The notes: generated from the sequence alone by a model not told the origin. A stretch of DNA of 64,000 nt from Dethiosulfovibrio peptidovorans (GCA_002748665.1 PDTB01000018.1:62001-126000), one strand, 5' to 3'. Counted from the first letter of the stretch, positions 1-8,822 are shown. Numbers and translations: made by a program.

Positions 1-864
1 CGCCATGCGTATTTTCTCGTCCATGTGGCCCCGATCGATCAGGTATGGGACGTTCAGGTCATCGCTGACCATCATACATCGGGAGCACCGGCGCTCATCT
101 TGAACTATGATGGGAGCCAGGTCCTCCAGGTTGTGTTCGCTGGCACCGGATCGGATCATGAGCCACATGCCGAGCCGAAGCTTGTCCATGGCCTCGGGGA
201 TCGTGTAGGACTCGTGGTCCGAGTCGCATCGGCTCAGGAGATAGGCGCACAGGTCTTTGCCCATCAGGCCCGGAGCATGTCCCGTTCGAATCTGATCTCC
301 CGAGACCAGGATCTTGGCCCAGACCGCTGGGTCACCGCTCAGTACCCCCGGATAGTTCATCACCTCGCCGAGGGCGGTACACCATCCCCTACGAAACATT
401 TCGGTCAAGGCCAGGGCATCAAGTTCCTCAAAGGGGGTCTCGAAGGAGGAGGCAGGCACGCAGGACGGAGCGTTGAGAAAAACGTCCAAGGGGAGTTTTC
501 GGGACGCCCGGTGCATGTACTCCAGTCCGGCCATCCCCGATGTGTTGGCGATCTCGTGAGGGTCAGCAAAGACGGCCGTGGTCCCTCTGGGAAGGACGAG
601 TTCGGCGAATCCTTCAGGGCTGACCATGGTACTCTCTATATGGCAGTGTCCGTCGATAAAGCCGGGAAGGAGAACCCCTCCGCCCCCATCTACAGTCTCA
701 ACACCCTCGTAATCCTGACCGATACCCACGATCCGATCTCCAGATACAGCGACGTCGGCCCTGAGTATCTCGAAACTGAAGAGATTGGGCACCATCACGT
801 TAGTGATGACCAGATCAGCAGGGATGTCTCCCCGAGCCTGTGCTAGGTTGTGCGCCACGTTCAC
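1..864 (-). CDS. adeC: Adenine deaminase, 3' part cut by the window edge
   Basis: Hydrolyses adenine to hypoxanthine and ammonia in purine salvage. The first 288 codons are present and the frame is still open at base 1; the family is usually about 580-600 residues, so roughly half is visible. The amidohydrolase metal motif DGHCHIEST lies at residues 71-79 (His73, His75) and FADPHEIAN near 99-107, both typical of Ade-type deaminases. I chose the GTG at 862-864 because AAGGAG lies a short distance upstream and the frame begins like the family. The gene upstream on the same strand is an NCS2 purine permease, so the pair looks like uptake plus deamination of adenine, with a hairpin terminator or attenuator between them. 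Start codon is less certain than identity. Confidence 0.93.
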   Translation of the reverse strand, partial: MNVAHNLAQARGDIPADLVITNVMVPNLFSFEILRADVAVSGDRIVGIGQDYEGVETVDGGGGVLLPGFIDGHCHIESTMVSPEGFAELVLPRGTTAVFADPHEIANTSGMAGLEYMHRASRKLPLDVFLNAPSCVPASSFETPFEELDALALTEMFRRGWCTALGEVMNYPGVLSGDPAVWAKILVSGDQIRTGHAPGLMGKDLCAYLLSRCDSDHESYTIPEAMDKLRLGMWLMIRSGASEHNLEDLAPIIVQDERRCSRCMMVSDDLNVPYLIDRGHMDEKIRMA

Positions 865-909
865 CTTGCCTCACTCCTTTCCTTTTTGGCCTCTTTCAAC
901 CGAAAAGGG

Positions 910-948
910 ACAAAAGAGGGACAAGGGCGGAAAGGCACCTCGTCCCTC
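910..948 (-). terminator. Hairpin terminator/attenuator between permease and adeC
   Basis: On the minus strand an 11-bp stem (938-948 with 916-926, one G-U pair) is followed by T-rich sequence (complement of 901-915). It lies between the permease stop and the adenine deaminase start. No separate adeC promoter is evident, so it may act as a partial terminator that lowers adeC expression relative to the permease. Confidence 0.55.
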
Positions 949-969
949 AGCGATTCCGGGCTCTGCCCT

Positions 970-2271
970 TTAGACCAACAGTTCTTTGAGGAGGAAGACG
1001 GCGAAGAGTCCCCACATGATCGGGCTGATCTCGTTCCTGCGGCCGGCCACGAATTTGAGGATGACGAAGGTGAGGATGCCGAACTCGATGCCCGTGGCAA
1101 TGCTGTAGCTGAAGGGCATCATGAAAACGGCCACTGCGGCGGGAACCAGGTCGGTGAAGCTGGAGAAGTCCATGTCTTGAAGGCTCATCATCATGTACAC
1201 GCCTACCATAACCAAAGCCGGTGCTGTCGCGCAGGCCGGGACGATGGAGACGATGGGGCTGAAGAAGATGGCTAGAAGAAACAACAAGGCCGTGACCAGG
1301 GCAGTCAGGCCGGTTCGCCCACCCTGCTCCACACCGCTGGCGCTTTCAACGAAAGACGTGATGGTGGACGTTCCGATCATGGCTCCGACTGTGGTCCCAA
1401 CGGCGTCGGCGAAGAGAGCGCTTCTGGCTTTGGGGAGGTTGCCCTGGGCGTCCAGCATCCCGGCTCGGTTGGTGACTCCGACCAAGGTCCCTACCGTGTC
1501 GAAAAAGTCGACGAAAAAGAAGGTGAAGACGATGATCCAGAAGGTGCCGGTGGCCAGTTGAGAGAAGTCGAGTTTCATAAAGATCGGGGCGATGGAGGGC
1601 GGCATAGATACAAATCCCTGGGGCATGGGGGCCACTCCCAGAGGAATAGCGAGGGCAGTTATCGCGAGAATTCCCCAGAGAATGGCGCCTTTGATGCGGT
1701 GTGCCTCAAGGCCCATCATAATCACAAAGCCGAGGAGGGCCAGGAGCGCCGGTTTAGCCGCCAGGCTTCCGAGCCCTACGAGGGTGGCTGGATTGTCGAC
1801 AATAATACCAGCTCCTTTCAGGCCAATCAGGGCGATGAAAAAACCTATCCCCGTGGATATCCCGATCTTGAGGGACTTGGGGATGCTGTTGACCACCGCT
1901 TCCCGGACTTTGGTCAGGGTGAGAAGGATGAAGATGATTCCTTCGATGAAGATAGCGGCCAGGGCGACTTCCCAGGATATCTTCATACCGATGACCACGG
2001 AGAAAGCGAAGAAAGCGTTGAGCCCCATGCCACTGGACAGGGCTATGGGGTAGTTCGCCATGATGGCCATAAGGGTGGTGGCGAAGGCGCTGGCGAGACA
2101 CGTGGAGACCATTACCGGGCCGAAGGGCATGCCTGCTTTTGAGAGGATACCTGGGTTTACGAAGATGATATACCCCATTGTCATGAACGTTGTGATCCCC
2201 GCCATGATCTCGGTGCGAATGTCGCTTCCTGCTTCTTTCACCTGAAAGTGCCTATCGAGCCAGCTTGTCAC
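970..2271 (-). CDS. NCS2/AzgA-type purine permease
   Basis: A polytopic inner-membrane protein of 433 residues resembling proton-coupled hypoxanthine/guanine/adenine permeases (PbuG/AzgA branch of NCS2). The opening DIRTEIMAGITTFMTMGYI, the glycine-rich SSGMGLNAFFAF helix, and FFFVDFFDTVGTL in the middle are family hallmarks; about a dozen hydrophobic segments cover the length. I favour GTG at 2269-2271 because GGGAGG lies 6 bases before it. An in-frame ATG at 2286 would add five residues but has no visible ribosome binding site. It sits just upstream of adenine deaminase, which supports adenine or a related base as substrate, but exact specificity cannot be read from the sequence. A consensus-like promoter lies at 2326-2354. 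Confidence 0.93.
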   Translation of the reverse strand: MTSWLDRHFQVKEAGSDIRTEIMAGITTFMTMGYIIFVNPGILSKAGMPFGPVMVSTCLASAFATTLMAIMANYPIALSSGMGLNAFFAFSVVIGMKISWEVALAAIFIEGIIFILLTLTKVREAVVNSIPKSLKIGISTGIGFFIALIGLKGAGIIVDNPATLVGLGSLAAKPALLALLGFVIMMGLEAHRIKGAILWGILAITALAIPLGVAPMPQGFVSMPPSIAPIFMKLDFSQLATGTFWIIVFTFFFVDFFDTVGTLVGVTNRAGMLDAQGNLPKARSALFADAVGTTVGAMIGTSTITSFVESASGVEQGGRTGLTALVTALLFLLAIFFSPIVSIVPACATAPALVMVGVYMMMSLQDMDFSSFTDLVPAAVAVFMMPFSYSIATGIEFGILTFVILKFVAGRRNEISPIMWGLFAVFLLKELLV

Positions 2272-2325
2272 GATAATCCCTCCCATGCAATTATTGATGG
2301 TGCTTTATTTAAGTATGCTAATATT

Positions 2326-2354
2326 ATTGTACCGTGAGCTTTGGGGTTTTTCAA
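2326..2354 (-). promoter_or_regulatory. Sigma70-type promoter for the purine permease
   Basis: Read on the minus strand: TTGAAA, 17-base spacer, TACAAT. It lies about 55 bases upstream of the permease start in an AT-rich gap. I looked for a purine riboswitch in this leader and saw none of its conserved blocks. Confidence 0.6.
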
Positions 2355-2436
2355 CGGAGAGGCTGTTGGTTAGAATCACGTTTTTGAATGTCATATGCGT
2401 GGTTTGACTTATGAGTTGTTACAAAGGAGGTCTTGT

Positions 2437-3387
2437 ATGAACAAAGTTTATGTCAGTCATCAGATCCCAGAGGTCGGTCTCAGCCTCCTTCGGGATCGGG
2501 TGGAGCTTCGGGTGTGGCAAGGGCCTGGTCCTGTTCCAAGGGAGGTCTTTTTGAATGTCGTATCCGACGCTGATGGGGTTATCGCTACCTTGACCGAGCG
2601 GATCGACGGCGAGTTCTTTGATCATGCTCCCCGGGTGAAGGTGGTGAGCAACTACGCTGTGGGCTACAATAATGTCGATGTGGCAGAGGCAATTGCTCGA
2701 GGCGTTCGGATTACCAACACGCCGGGTGTTCTCACCGAGGCTACGGCCGACGTGGCCTTTGGATTGCTTATGGCAGCTGCCAGACGTTTTTCCGAGGCCG
2801 AGCGATTTCTCAGGTCTGGTCAATGGCTCTGTTGGCATTCCACCATGCTCCTGGGGCGGGAGATCTTCGGGGCAACTCTGGGACTCGTGGGATATGGACG
2901 AATCGCTCGGGCTGTGGCCCGGCGGGCACGAGGCTTTGGGATGACGGTGCTCTATCACACGCCGAGTGGCCCCAAGCCCGATGTACAGGATGCCAGTTGG
3001 GTTCCTCTGGAGGAGCTTTTGAGGAAAAGCGACTTTGTGAGTCTTCACTGTCCTCTGACTGAAGCCACGCACCACCTTATCGGTGCGGCGGAGCTGGCCG
3101 CGATGAAACCCGACGGAGTACTTATCAACACGGCTAGGGGCGATGTAGTTGATCAAGAGAGTCTAGTAAGGGCTTTAAAAGATGGAAATATCATGGCCGC
3201 TGGTCTGGACGTGTATAGTGACGAGCCTCTTGCTGTGGATGATCCGTTGCTCAGTTTGGACAATGTTGTCTTACTGCCTCACATCGGTAGTGCTACAAGG
3301 GAGGCTCGTGAGGCGATGGCCGTCATGGCCGCGTCCAACGTGTTGGCGGTTCTCGATGGAGATTCGCCGAAAAATCCTGTGAATTAA
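2437..3387 (+). CDS. D-isomer-specific 2-hydroxyacid dehydrogenase (glyoxylate/hydroxypyruvate reductase type)
   Basis: Predicted cytoplasmic NAD(P)H-dependent reductase of 2-oxoacids such as glyoxylate or hydroxypyruvate, 316 residues, the normal family size. The dinucleotide-binding GYGRIA motif is at 152-157. The catalytic Arg is in TARGD (Arg234), the Glu in SDEP (Glu263) and the His in LPHIGSAT (His282). NYAVGYNNVD near 72-81 and NTPGVLT near 94-100 are typical of the GyaR branch. The ATG at 2437 follows a perfect AAAGGAGG (2423-2430), which decides the start over an ATG 42 bases earlier. The small secreted protein gene starts 26 bases downstream. The exact substrate is inferred only from family resemblance. 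Confidence 0.93.
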   Translation: MNKVYVSHQIPEVGLSLLRDRVELRVWQGPGPVPREVFLNVVSDADGVIATLTERIDGEFFDHAPRVKVVSNYAVGYNNVDVAEAIARGVRITNTPGVLTEATADVAFGLLMAAARRFSEAERFLRSGQWLCWHSTMLLGREIFGATLGLVGYGRIARAVARRARGFGMTVLYHTPSGPKPDVQDASWVPLEELLRKSDFVSLHCPLTEATHHLIGAAELAAMKPDGVLINTARGDVVDQESLVRALKDGNIMAAGLDVYSDEPLAVDDPLLSLDNVVLLPHIGSATREAREAMAVMAASNVLAVLDGDSPKNPVN

Positions 3388-3412
3388 AGACGAGGGAAGG
3401 GAGAGAGTGTCT

Positions 3413-3760
3413 ATGAGGAGAAGGTTGAGGACGATCAGTGCTCTGCTGTTGGTCATACTGTTGGCGTCTCCTTGTTGGGCGTCTTTGCCCCGAAGCGGCC
3501 ACGTGGACGGAGTGTTCGGTCTTCGGTGGGAGAAACCCCACGTCAAATCGGGGCGGCTGTACCTGACGGTGATGAACGATAACGCGCTTTTTCAGCCCCT
3601 TCAAGCAAGAGTGTCTCTAAACGATGGAGAAGGAAAGAGCGTTGCTACGGCGGTCTTCGACGTGGGAATTCCCCCAAAGTCGTCGCTTCGGGTGTATGGA
3701 GTGCTTGAGAACATCGGAGACCTGGAGACGGTCGAATCTTTCCGTTGGGTTGTCCAGTGA
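3413..3760 (+). CDS. Small secreted protein, function unknown
   Basis: A 115-residue protein with an arginine-rich N-terminus and a hydrophobic core (about residues 7-20) ending ASPCWAS, a good signal peptide with likely cleavage near residue 23. The mature part, about 90 residues, looks beta-rich and alternates hydrophobic and polar residues (RLYLTVMND, AVFDVGIPPKSSLRVYG), resembling an FxLYD/immunoglobulin-like fold, but I recognise no family. ATG 3413 lies 9 bases after GGGAG; a GTG at 3407 is too close to that site. It may share a transcript with the dehydrogenase 26 bases upstream and is followed by a strong terminator. Confidence 0.75.
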   Translation: MRRRLRTISALLLVILLASPCWASLPRSGHVDGVFGLRWEKPHVKSGRLYLTVMNDNALFQPLQARVSLNDGEGKSVATAVFDVGIPPKSSLRVYGVLENIGDLETVESFRWVVQ

Positions 3761-3790
3761 GAGCCTGAACCCGAGCATTTCCGTTATATG

Positions 3791-3836
3791 CGAGGTAGTA
3801 CCGGACGGTACACATCCCGGTACTACCTCGTTCTTT
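3791..3836 (+). terminator. Rho-independent terminator between convergent genes
   Basis: A perfect 14-bp inverted repeat, 3791-3804 with 3817-3830 (GAGGTAGTACCGG against its complement), loop of 12 bases, followed by TTCTTTC. It ends the transcript of the small secreted protein and faces the end of the aminotransferase gene. Confidence 0.8.
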
Positions 3837-3869
3837 CGCCTGTATATGCAGAAGATGTGAGAAAAACCT

Positions 3870-5072
3870 CTAGGAAAGGGACTTCAGGAAGGTCTCAAGC
3901 CGATTCATCCCCTCGGTGATCTCGTCCGTGGAGTTGGAGTAGGAAACTCGAATGAATCCCGGTGCCAGGAAAGCGCTGCCCGGTACCACGGCAACGTAGG
4001 AGGATTCCAGGAACTTCTTACAGAAGTGAACGTCGTCGGCGATGACCTCGCCCTCGTAAGCTTTGCCCAGGCATGGTCGGATGTCCACCAGGACGTAGAA
4101 AGCTCCCTGAGGTTCGGTGAAGGAAACCAGAGGCATGGCGTCGATGAGTTTCAGAATAAGCTTCCGCCGGGCAGCAAACTCCCTGTGCATGGCCTTTACG
4201 TCATCCTCGGCTTCGCGGAGGGCTCCCAGTGCGGCGTACTGAGCGATAGAGCAGGGGTTGGAGGTCAGGTGTCCCTGAATGGCCCCCACCTTTGAGATGA
4301 TGTTCGAGGGGCCCAGAGCGTAACCGATGCGCCAGCCTGTCATGGCGTATGCCTTGCTCACACCGTTCACGATCACCGTTCGATCCCGAACCTCGGGGAC
4401 CAGAGCGACGATCTGATGATGCTCCCCGTCGCCGTAAACTAGACATTCGTAGATTTCGTCGAAGATGAGGATCAGATCCTTCTCTATGGCCAATTGTGCC
4501 AGACCGACGAGGGTGTCACGGTCGTAAACGGCCCCCGTAGGATTGTTCGGGGTGTTGACCATGATGCACTTTGTCTTTGTATGAATTGCCTCTCGAACCC
4601 GTTCGAGGTTTGGTACGGAGTCGGTGTCCGATGTCTCGACGACGACCTCTTTTGCGCCGCAGAGCCGAATCTGTTCCACATAGCTTACCCATGCGGGAGC
4701 AAACACTATCACCTCGTCCCCTGGGTCAACCAGGCAGCTTAAGGCCTCGTAGAGGAGTATCTTAGCTCCTGCCCCCACGACAACCTCCTCTGGACGATAT
4801 TTCAGGCCGAATCGCTCTCGGTAGTACCGACAGATCTCCTCTCTAAGCTCGGGGATCCCTGTCCCCGGTGTGTAATGGGTGTGACCGGCCTCCATGGCCT
4901 CTTGGGCGTAGCGAAGAGCCGATTCCGGTGATGTGAAGTCGGGCTCACCAGCTCCGAAAGAGATCACCGGTTTCCCCTCCCGTTTCATCGTTTTGGCTTT
5001 GGCTACTACCGCTAAAGTAGCTGAAGGTTCTAAATTGCTGGCTTTCGTGGAAAGAATCATATCGTCGTTCAT
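3870..5072 (-). CDS. Class I PLP-dependent aminotransferase (aspartate aminotransferase type)
   Basis: Predicted cytoplasmic transaminase, 400 residues, fold type I, of the bacterial Asp-aminotransferase subgroup (1-gamma). The Schiff-base lysine is Lys240 in SKAYAMTGWRIGY, with Arg248 for PLP phosphate contact. NNPTG at 176-180 and FDEIY at 204-208 bind PLP, and FIRVSYSNS near the C-terminus carries the substrate carboxylate Arg. The ATG at 5072 comes directly after GGAGGAG; an ATG four codons in (5060) has a longer spacing, so either could be used. It stands alone, converging on the terminator at 3791. In an amino-acid fermenter it would feed 2-oxoacid pools. The preferred amino acid is not readable from sequence. 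Confidence 0.93.
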   Translation of the reverse strand: MNDDMILSTKASNLEPSATLAVVAKAKTMKREGKPVISFGAGEPDFTSPESALRYAQEAMEAGHTHYTPGTGIPELREEICRYYRERFGLKYRPEEVVVGAGAKILLYEALSCLVDPGDEVIVFAPAWVSYVEQIRLCGAKEVVVETSDTDSVPNLERVREAIHTKTKCIMVNTPNNPTGAVYDRDTLVGLAQLAIEKDLILIFDEIYECLVYGDGEHHQIVALVPEVRDRTVIVNGVSKAYAMTGWRIGYALGPSNIISKVGAIQGHLTSNPCSIAQYAALGALREAEDDVKAMHREFAARRKLILKLIDAMPLVSFTEPQGAFYVLVDIRPCLGKAYEGEVIADDVHFCKKFLESSYVAVVPGSAFLAPGFIRVSYSNSTDEITEGMNRLETFLKSLS

Positions 5073-5239
5073 CTCCTCCGTAGGACTGTGTATATCAAAC
5101 CCATTTAAACAAAAAAAGGGTGGAAAATCTACAAGGGATATCGTCCTTTCGTCGAAAGTCGTTTATACTTATTATACGGACGTGACGATACACATGTTGT
5201 CTGTCGACATACCAGAGTTGGAGGAAGGAGGAAGTATAA

Positions 5240-5791
5240 ATGGACATTCGTTTCGTAACTCGCAACACCAATCTGTCCGATGAACTGAAGGAATACATGG
5301 AGAGGAAACTCTCCAAGCTGGAGAAATTTTTCCCCAAAATCCTGGATAACCAGGTTGTACTCAACCTCACCCGAGGCATCCATGTCGTCGAGGTGACCTC
5401 CAACGTCAACGGAGTTATCATGAGGGGGGAAGAACGAGACAGCGATCTCAGAAAGGCTTTCGACATCGCGCTTAAAAACCTGGAAAGGCGGATCCGGAGG
5501 CATAAGAAATATCTTACCGACCGTGCCCATCTCAAGACGCACGATATCTCGTTCAACTTGGACGGTGTTCTATCTGATGTGTACCAGCCAATGGAGGAGG
5601 AGCAGCAGGAGGATATCGTCAAGGTTAAGAAAGTTCCCCTGAAGCCTATGAGTTCCGAGGAAGCCTGTATGCAGATGGATCTTTTGGGGCATTCCTTCTT
5701 TATCTTTGCCAACCCCGACGATGGGGCTGTGAACGTGGTGTATAAAAGGAAATCCGGAGGGTACGGCCTTCTTGAGCCTGTGACAAAATAG
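5240..5791 (+). CDS. hpf: Long-form ribosome hibernation promoting factor (HPF/RaiA)
   Basis: A 183-residue protein that would bind the decoding centre of idle ribosomes and pair them as 100S dimers. Residues 1-100 form the S30AE/RaiA domain (starts MDIRFVTRNTNLSDELKEYM), and residues about 125-183 form the C-terminal dimerisation domain (KKVPLKPMSSEEACMQMDLLGHSFFIF, then VVYKRKSGGYGLLEP). The two-domain length is that of long HPF, common outside gamma-proteobacteria. AAGGAGG sits 9 bases before the ATG. It is monocistronic, with a terminator directly after the stop. The upstream gap (5073-5239) is AT-rich but I could not assign a convincing promoter. Confidence 0.96.
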   Translation: MDIRFVTRNTNLSDELKEYMERKLSKLEKFFPKILDNQVVLNLTRGIHVVEVTSNVNGVIMRGEERDSDLRKAFDIALKNLERRIRRHKKYLTDRAHLKTHDISFNLDGVLSDVYQPMEEEQQEDIVKVKKVPLKPMSSEEACMQMDLLGHSFFIFANPDDGAVNVVYKRKSGGYGLLEPVTK

Positions 5792-5804
5792 TCGTTGTCA
5801 TCCC

Positions 5805-5828
5805 AAAGGGGCCTTGGCGGCCCCTTTT
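5805..5828 (+). terminator. Rho-independent terminator after hpf
   Basis: Stem AAAGGGGCC (5805-5813) pairs with GGCCCCTTT (5819-5827), loop TTGGC, run of T. Ends the hpf transcript just ahead of hypA. Confidence 0.85.
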
Positions 5829-5857
5829 CGTATTTTGCCGATGAAGGGAGTACGGGC

Positions 5858-6202
5858 ATGCACGAGATGTCTCTGGTGTCGGCTCTCCTTGACTCTCTCC
5901 AGGAGATGAAGGAGGCCCATGACTGGAAAGCTGTCATCTCGGTTACCTTGAAGGTCGGAGCCATGAGACAGGTGGTCCCTGAGACGATGATCTTTGCTTT
6001 TCAGGTCTCGGTTCGGGGGACTTCTCTGGATGGTGCGACTCTGGTTCTGATTCCCGTACCTGTTCGGTTTTTCTGCGCGGCATGCGGTGCCCGATGGGGC
6101 CGGGAGAAACTGGGCTATCTCTGTCCGTCCTGTGGGGGGATGGACGTGGTGCTGGAGCAGGGAATGGAACTTGAGCTGGATTCTGTGGAGGTTGAGGAAT
6201 GA
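5858..6202 (+). CDS. hypA: Hydrogenase/urease nickel incorporation protein HypA
   Basis: Nickel metallochaperone, 114 residues, that works with HypB to load Ni into [NiFe]-hydrogenase. It starts with MHEMSL, whose His2 is the nickel ligand. Zinc is held by Cys73, Cys76, Cys89 and Cys92 (CAAC and CPSC pairs). GAAGGGAG precedes the ATG at 5858; the frame extends further upstream, but all HypA proteins begin MHE. The stop overlaps the hypB start (ATGA). No hydrogenase structural genes or hypCDEF lie in the window, so the target enzyme must be encoded elsewhere. Confidence 0.97.
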   Translation: MHEMSLVSALLDSLQEMKEAHDWKAVISVTLKVGAMRQVVPETMIFAFQVSVRGTSLDGATLVLIPVPVRFFCAACGARWGREKLGYLCPSCGGMDVVLEQGMELELDSVEVEE

Positions 6203-6864
6203 TGACGACGAAAAAGATCGACGTGCAACAGGCTGTCATGGCCGAAGACCTGGGCTATGCTGAGAGAATCAGGCAGGGTCTTGGCGTAAAGGGGGTCCTC
6301 ATGGTCAACCTTATTGGATCGCCGGGATCTGGAAAGACGACCCTCCTGGAAAAAACCCTGGGGCGAGATGGTCTTCGAGCGGCGGTGATCGAGGGAGACG
6401 TGGCTACCGATAGGGATGCTCAGCGGATTGAGGCTACGGGGACCCCGACCATCCAGATCAACACAGATGGCGGCTGCCATCTGGAGGCTCACTGGGTAAA
6501 CGATACCCTGGACGAGTTGCCCCTCGACGAGCTGGATATCGTCTTCGTTGAGAACGTGGGGAACTTGGTATGCCCAGCCGAGTTCGATATCGGCGAGGAC
6601 CACAAGGTGGCCATCTCATCGGTTCCTGAGGGACCGGACAAGCCCATGAAATACCCCCTGCTGTTTACCGAGGCTTCGGCGGTGATACTGACCAAGACGG
6701 ATTTGTTACCGCATGTCCCTTTCGATCAGGACCTTTACTGGGATGACGTGATCAAGCTCAACCCCAGGGCGGAGCGTTTCGGCCTGTCCTGTCTCTCCGG
6801 TGACGGGATGGAACGGTGGCCTGATCTCTTAAATCGGTGGCTTCGAGAGAAACGGAAGGGATGA
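6199..6864 (+). CDS. hypB: Hydrogenase nickel incorporation GTPase HypB
   Basis: SIMIBI-class GTPase of 221 residues that drives nickel transfer from HypA to the hydrogenase large subunit. The P-loop GSPGSGKT is at 40-47, the inter-subunit metal site uses Cys93-His94 (GGCHLEA) and Cys125 (NLVCP), and the guanine motif TKTD is at 165-168. The histidine-rich N-terminal tail of some HypB proteins is missing, so nickel storage is unlikely. It overlaps hypA by 4 bases and the downstream helicase start by 4 bases. Confidence 0.97.
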   Translation: MMTTKKIDVQQAVMAEDLGYAERIRQGLGVKGVLMVNLIGSPGSGKTTLLEKTLGRDGLRAAVIEGDVATDRDAQRIEATGTPTIQINTDGGCHLEAHWVNDTLDELPLDELDIVFVENVGNLVCPAEFDIGEDHKVAISSVPEGPDKPMKYPLLFTEASAVILTKTDLLPHVPFDQDLYWDDVIKLNPRAERFGLSCLSGDGMERWPDLLNRWLREKRKG

Positions 6865-8822
6865 TCGAGAACCGTATTCTCGGCCCCCTCAACCCTCGTC
6901 AGAGGGATGCTGTCGCTCACGAGGGGAGTCCTCTTTTGGTCCTTGCCGGGGCGGGAAGCGGCAAGACCAGGGTGCTGACCAGCAAGGTGGCGTGGCTGAT
7001 CGGACGAGGGATACCGGCCTGGCGGATTCTGGCTGTGACCTTCACCAACAAGGCCGCTCGTGAGATGAGGGACCGAGTGGAGTCCATGGTGGGGCCGGAC
7101 GGCCAACACAGCCAGGTCTCGACATTTCATTCTTTCGGTCTTCATATGCTCTTTCGAAACAGAGATATCCTTGAGGTACGAGGATACCGCCCAAATTTCG
7201 TGGTCTTCGACCGAAACGACTGCCTGTCTCTCGTGAAGAAACTCATGAAAGAGCACGGGCCTCTGCCAGAGGAGACCGAGCCGTCCTGGGTTCTTGAATG
7301 TATTTCTCGGGGCAAGGTCGCGGCCGATCCGACCACCATGAAGCCAATTCTTGACGATTTGGTGAGCGACCTGTACGATCGATATCAATTATCTCTTAAG
7401 ACTCAGGGAGCCTTCGATTTCGACGACCTCATCCTTATGCCCCTTCATCTTCTCACGACCGATGGAGAGCTTCTTGAACGAGAGCGGGGCCGTCTCGACT
7501 GGATCATGGTGGACGAATATCAGGACGTCAACCGTCCCCAGTTCACCCTGATCAGACTTTTGAACGGAGGATCGCCCAACCTTATGGTCGTAGGCGATCC
7601 AGATCAGTCTATTTATGGATGGCGGGGGGCCGATCTATCGGTTATCCTTGATTTCAAGAGTCATTTCCCCGGCGCGACGGTGGTGCTCCTGGAGCAAAAC
7701 TACCGATCGTCCGGGACTATTCTGGAAGCTGCGAACTCCGTGATCGGTAACAATCTCAACCGACCGAAAAAACGCCTGTGGACCGATAGAGATGGCGGTG
7801 AGCTCATCAAAATCGTATCTGCCGGAGACGAACGGGACGAGGCCCATATGGTCATGAACGCCGTTGAATTCCTGATCGACCGGGGCTACCGATATTCCGA
7901 TGTGGCGGTTCTCTACAGGATGAACGCTCTGAGCCGGAACTTCGAGCAGGAATGTATGAGACGAGGTGTGCCCTATCGGGTCGTCAAAGGAATGGCCTTC
8001 TATGATCGGAAAGAAATCAAGGATGTAGTGTCGTATCTCCGTCTTGCCGTCAACCCAAGAGACACCAGTGCCCTGGAGAGGATCGCAAACGTCCCTGCCC
8101 GAGGATTGGGGGCTAAGGGACGTGCGACCCTGGAGCGGTTTCTCGTTTCCTCTCCTCTGGATCCCCGCTCCCTCTGGTCGAAGGTGGCCGATGAAGGCTG
8201 TGGTCTCAAAGGTAAGGGCGGCACCGGGGCGTGCTCCTTGGCTGGGCACATGCTGGCTATTCTCGGTTTTGACGGCGATCTGAACGCCTCGGTCTCATAT
8301 ATTCTGGACATCGTTGGATATGGGGCGTATCTGGATAATGCCTACCCCGACCAGGCCGAGGAGCGACGAGAGAACGTCATGGAGCTCACGTCCCTGGCAC
8401 TCCGGTCTCAGACCCTGGAGGATATTCTGGCGGAGATTGCCCTCTACACCGACCAGGAACTGGCAGTCTCGGTGAATGGGGTGAACCTCTCGTCCCTTCA
8501 TGCTGCTAAAGGTCTTGAGTTCCCCGTGGTATTTATGGTCGGCATGGAGGAGGGAATCTTCCCTCATAGTCGGGCCCTGGACGGGGCCGGCGACGACCTG
8601 GAGGAAGAGCGGCGACTGTGCTACGTGGGCATGACCCGAGCTGAGGAACGCCTGTATCTGAGTTACGTCACCTTTCGGAGACTTTTCGGATCTATCATGC
8701 ACAACGATGCGTCCCGGTTCGTCTGGGAGATCCCGAAGTCGTGTCGGGATGTGGAGGTACGAGGAAAGGGAGGTACGCGTCATGTTCGTTTTGGGGGTTA
8801 CCGGGGATATCGGGGCTGGTAA
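6861..8822 (+). CDS. uvrD: UvrD/PcrA-type ATP-dependent 3'-5' DNA helicase
   Basis: Superfamily 1A helicase for repair and replication-fork maintenance, 653 residues, shorter than PcrA (about 740) because the basic C-terminal extension is brief. Motif Q/I: LNPRQRDAV at 10-18 and AGAGSGKT at 29-36. Motif II is VDEYQDVN near 223; GDPDQSIYGWRGAD (motif III), QNYRSS (IV), SSLHAAKGLEFPVVF (V) and LCYVGMTRAEERLYL (VI) follow in order. I chose ATG 6861, which overlaps the hypB stop, because the protein then begins right before motif Q. A GTG at 6837 has no ribosome binding site. Its end overlaps coaE by 41 bases. Confidence 0.94.
   Translation: MIENRILGPLNPRQRDAVAHEGSPLLVLAGAGSGKTRVLTSKVAWLIGRGIPAWRILAVTFTNKAAREMRDRVESMVGPDGQHSQVSTFHSFGLHMLFRNRDILEVRGYRPNFVVFDRNDCLSLVKKLMKEHGPLPEETEPSWVLECISRGKVAADPTTMKPILDDLVSDLYDRYQLSLKTQGAFDFDDLILMPLHLLTTDGELLERERGRLDWIMVDEYQDVNRPQFTLIRLLNGGSPNLMVVGDPDQSIYGWRGADLSVILDFKSHFPGATVVLLEQNYRSSGTILEAANSVIGNNLNRPKKRLWTDRDGGELIKIVSAGDERDEAHMVMNAVEFLIDRGYRYSDVAVLYRMNALSRNFEQECMRRGVPYRVVKGMAFYDRKEIKDVVSYLRLAVNPRDTSALERIANVPARGLGAKGRATLERFLVSSPLDPRSLWSKVADEGCGLKGKGGTGACSLAGHMLAILGFDGDLNASVSYILDIVGYGAYLDNAYPDQAEERRENVMELTSLALRSQTLEDILAEIALYTDQELAVSVNGVNLSSLHAAKGLEFPVVFMVGMEEGIFPHSRALDGAGDDLEEERRLCYVGMTRAEERLYLSYVTFRRLFGSIMHNDASRFVWEIPKSCRDVEVRGKGGTRHVRFGGYRGYRGW

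Noticed and set aside
25-846. Long open frame on the + strand of 273 codons
   Set aside because: It is the complement of adenine deaminase, which has clear catalytic motifs on the minus strand; the + frame has no recognisable domain.
2287-2436. Purine riboswitch upstream of the permease
   Set aside because: None of the conserved junction blocks of the purine aptamer could be found on either strand.
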